Source: Toxorhynchites rutilus septentrionalis (lineage: Eukaryota; Arthropoda; Insecta; Diptera; Culicidae). From it: a stretch of 64,000 nt of DNA. The stretch is taken from assembly GCF_029784135.1 (NCBI RefSeq), contig NC_073746.1:8403380-8467379 (forward strand), read 5' to 3'. The notes beneath the pieces are model-generated. The model ran no database searches. It was not told the DNA's origin and was given only the letters and a program-made list of their open reading frames with translations. Shown in pieces: positions 63,720 to 64,000 of this stretch. Position 1 is the stretch's first letter; each line of letters opens with the position of its first letter. A program made the position numbers and the translations under genes.

Positions 63720-64000
63720 TGTTTGACAAATGTTGTTTCAGCTTTCGAGAAAAAATATAAAAAAAATATAGCACCCTTGGACAATGAAAGCTGTAAAGAA
63801 CAAATACGATCAATAATTAAGAAAACAATTTTTGCAAGTGTAGTATTTTTGTGTAGTGTAGTATTTTTTCAAAAAAGACTAGCTAACTGGCCAATTTGAT
63901 ATGTCGATCATCTGAATCGGTTTAGTAGTTCAAAAGATATGAATTTTTGAAACAAGCTATTTTTGGAAAAAGGGGAAAAACTAGATTTTTCGAACCACCC
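63720..64000. repeat. MITE family M1, third copy, cut by the window end
   Basis: It has TTTCAGCTTTCGAGAAAAAA, AGACTAGCTAACTGGCC, ATGTCGATCATCTGAATCGG, TAGTAGTTCAAAAGATATGA and TTTTTCGAACCACCC, in the order found in the M1 copy at 55844-56488. The remainder lies outside the window. Confidence 0.7.

Overview
This window looks like a transposon graveyard from a mosquito-type dipteran genome. The evidence is its AT-rich, intron-poor repeat content, an ITmD37E-type Tc1/mariner family, I-clade LINEs that keep RNase H, R4/Dong-like LINEs, and a tRNA-derived SINE of the Feilai kind. The genus (Aedes-like culicine) is an inference. I found no convincing host protein-coding gene, rRNA or functional tRNA gene. 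Nearly everything recognisable is a mobile element or its debris, often nested.

Layout. 1-5.9 kb: a DD37E transposon (copy 1), a pogo-like MITE, an I-clade LINE scrap and a hAT transposase scrap. 6.3-13.3 kb: an R4/Dong-like LINE coding region split by a nearly full-length I-clade LINE with a 14-bp target duplication; that LINE's ORF2 lost most of its reverse transcriptase through an in-frame deletion. 15.1-19.1 kb: an RTE-like LINE that carries an OTU-type cysteine protease domain ahead of its endonuclease. 19.8-21 kb: a second R4/Dong-like fragment lying between TAG/TAA repeats. 22-28.1 kb: a mariner relic, a hAT MITE, an apparently intact DD41D element abutting a dead DD37E-like element, and an internally deleted mariner.

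28.1-40.1 kb: DD37E copy 2 sits inside a long (TA)n array. It is followed by a giant inverted repeat (about 3.06-kb arms, centre near 36008 in a (TA)n tract). One arm is interrupted by a 500-N gap, after which most of the arm appears again with small indels; this looks at least partly like an assembly artefact. The right arm runs into a hAT-like element (8-bp target duplication) that itself contains a SINE. 40.1-43.8 kb: a 5'-truncated I-clade LINE on the minus strand with a 12-bp target duplication.

43.8-64 kb: non-coding sequence, then a minus-strand LINE without RNase H (47.4-52.8 kb) interrupted by DD37E copy 3 at a TA within its endonuclease IDH codons. After that come a long-TIR MITE, a pogo-like MITE, a mariner relic, a MITE family in at least three copies, a Feilai-like SINE with a 13-bp target duplication, a second copy of the first SINE with its own 13-bp target duplication, and a 5'-truncated I-clade LINE whose RNase H is intact.

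The genes do not form a pathway. What links them is mobilisation: I-clade LINEs probably mobilise the SINE that shares their 3' end, and DD37E and mariner transposases mobilise their own TIR-bounded copies.
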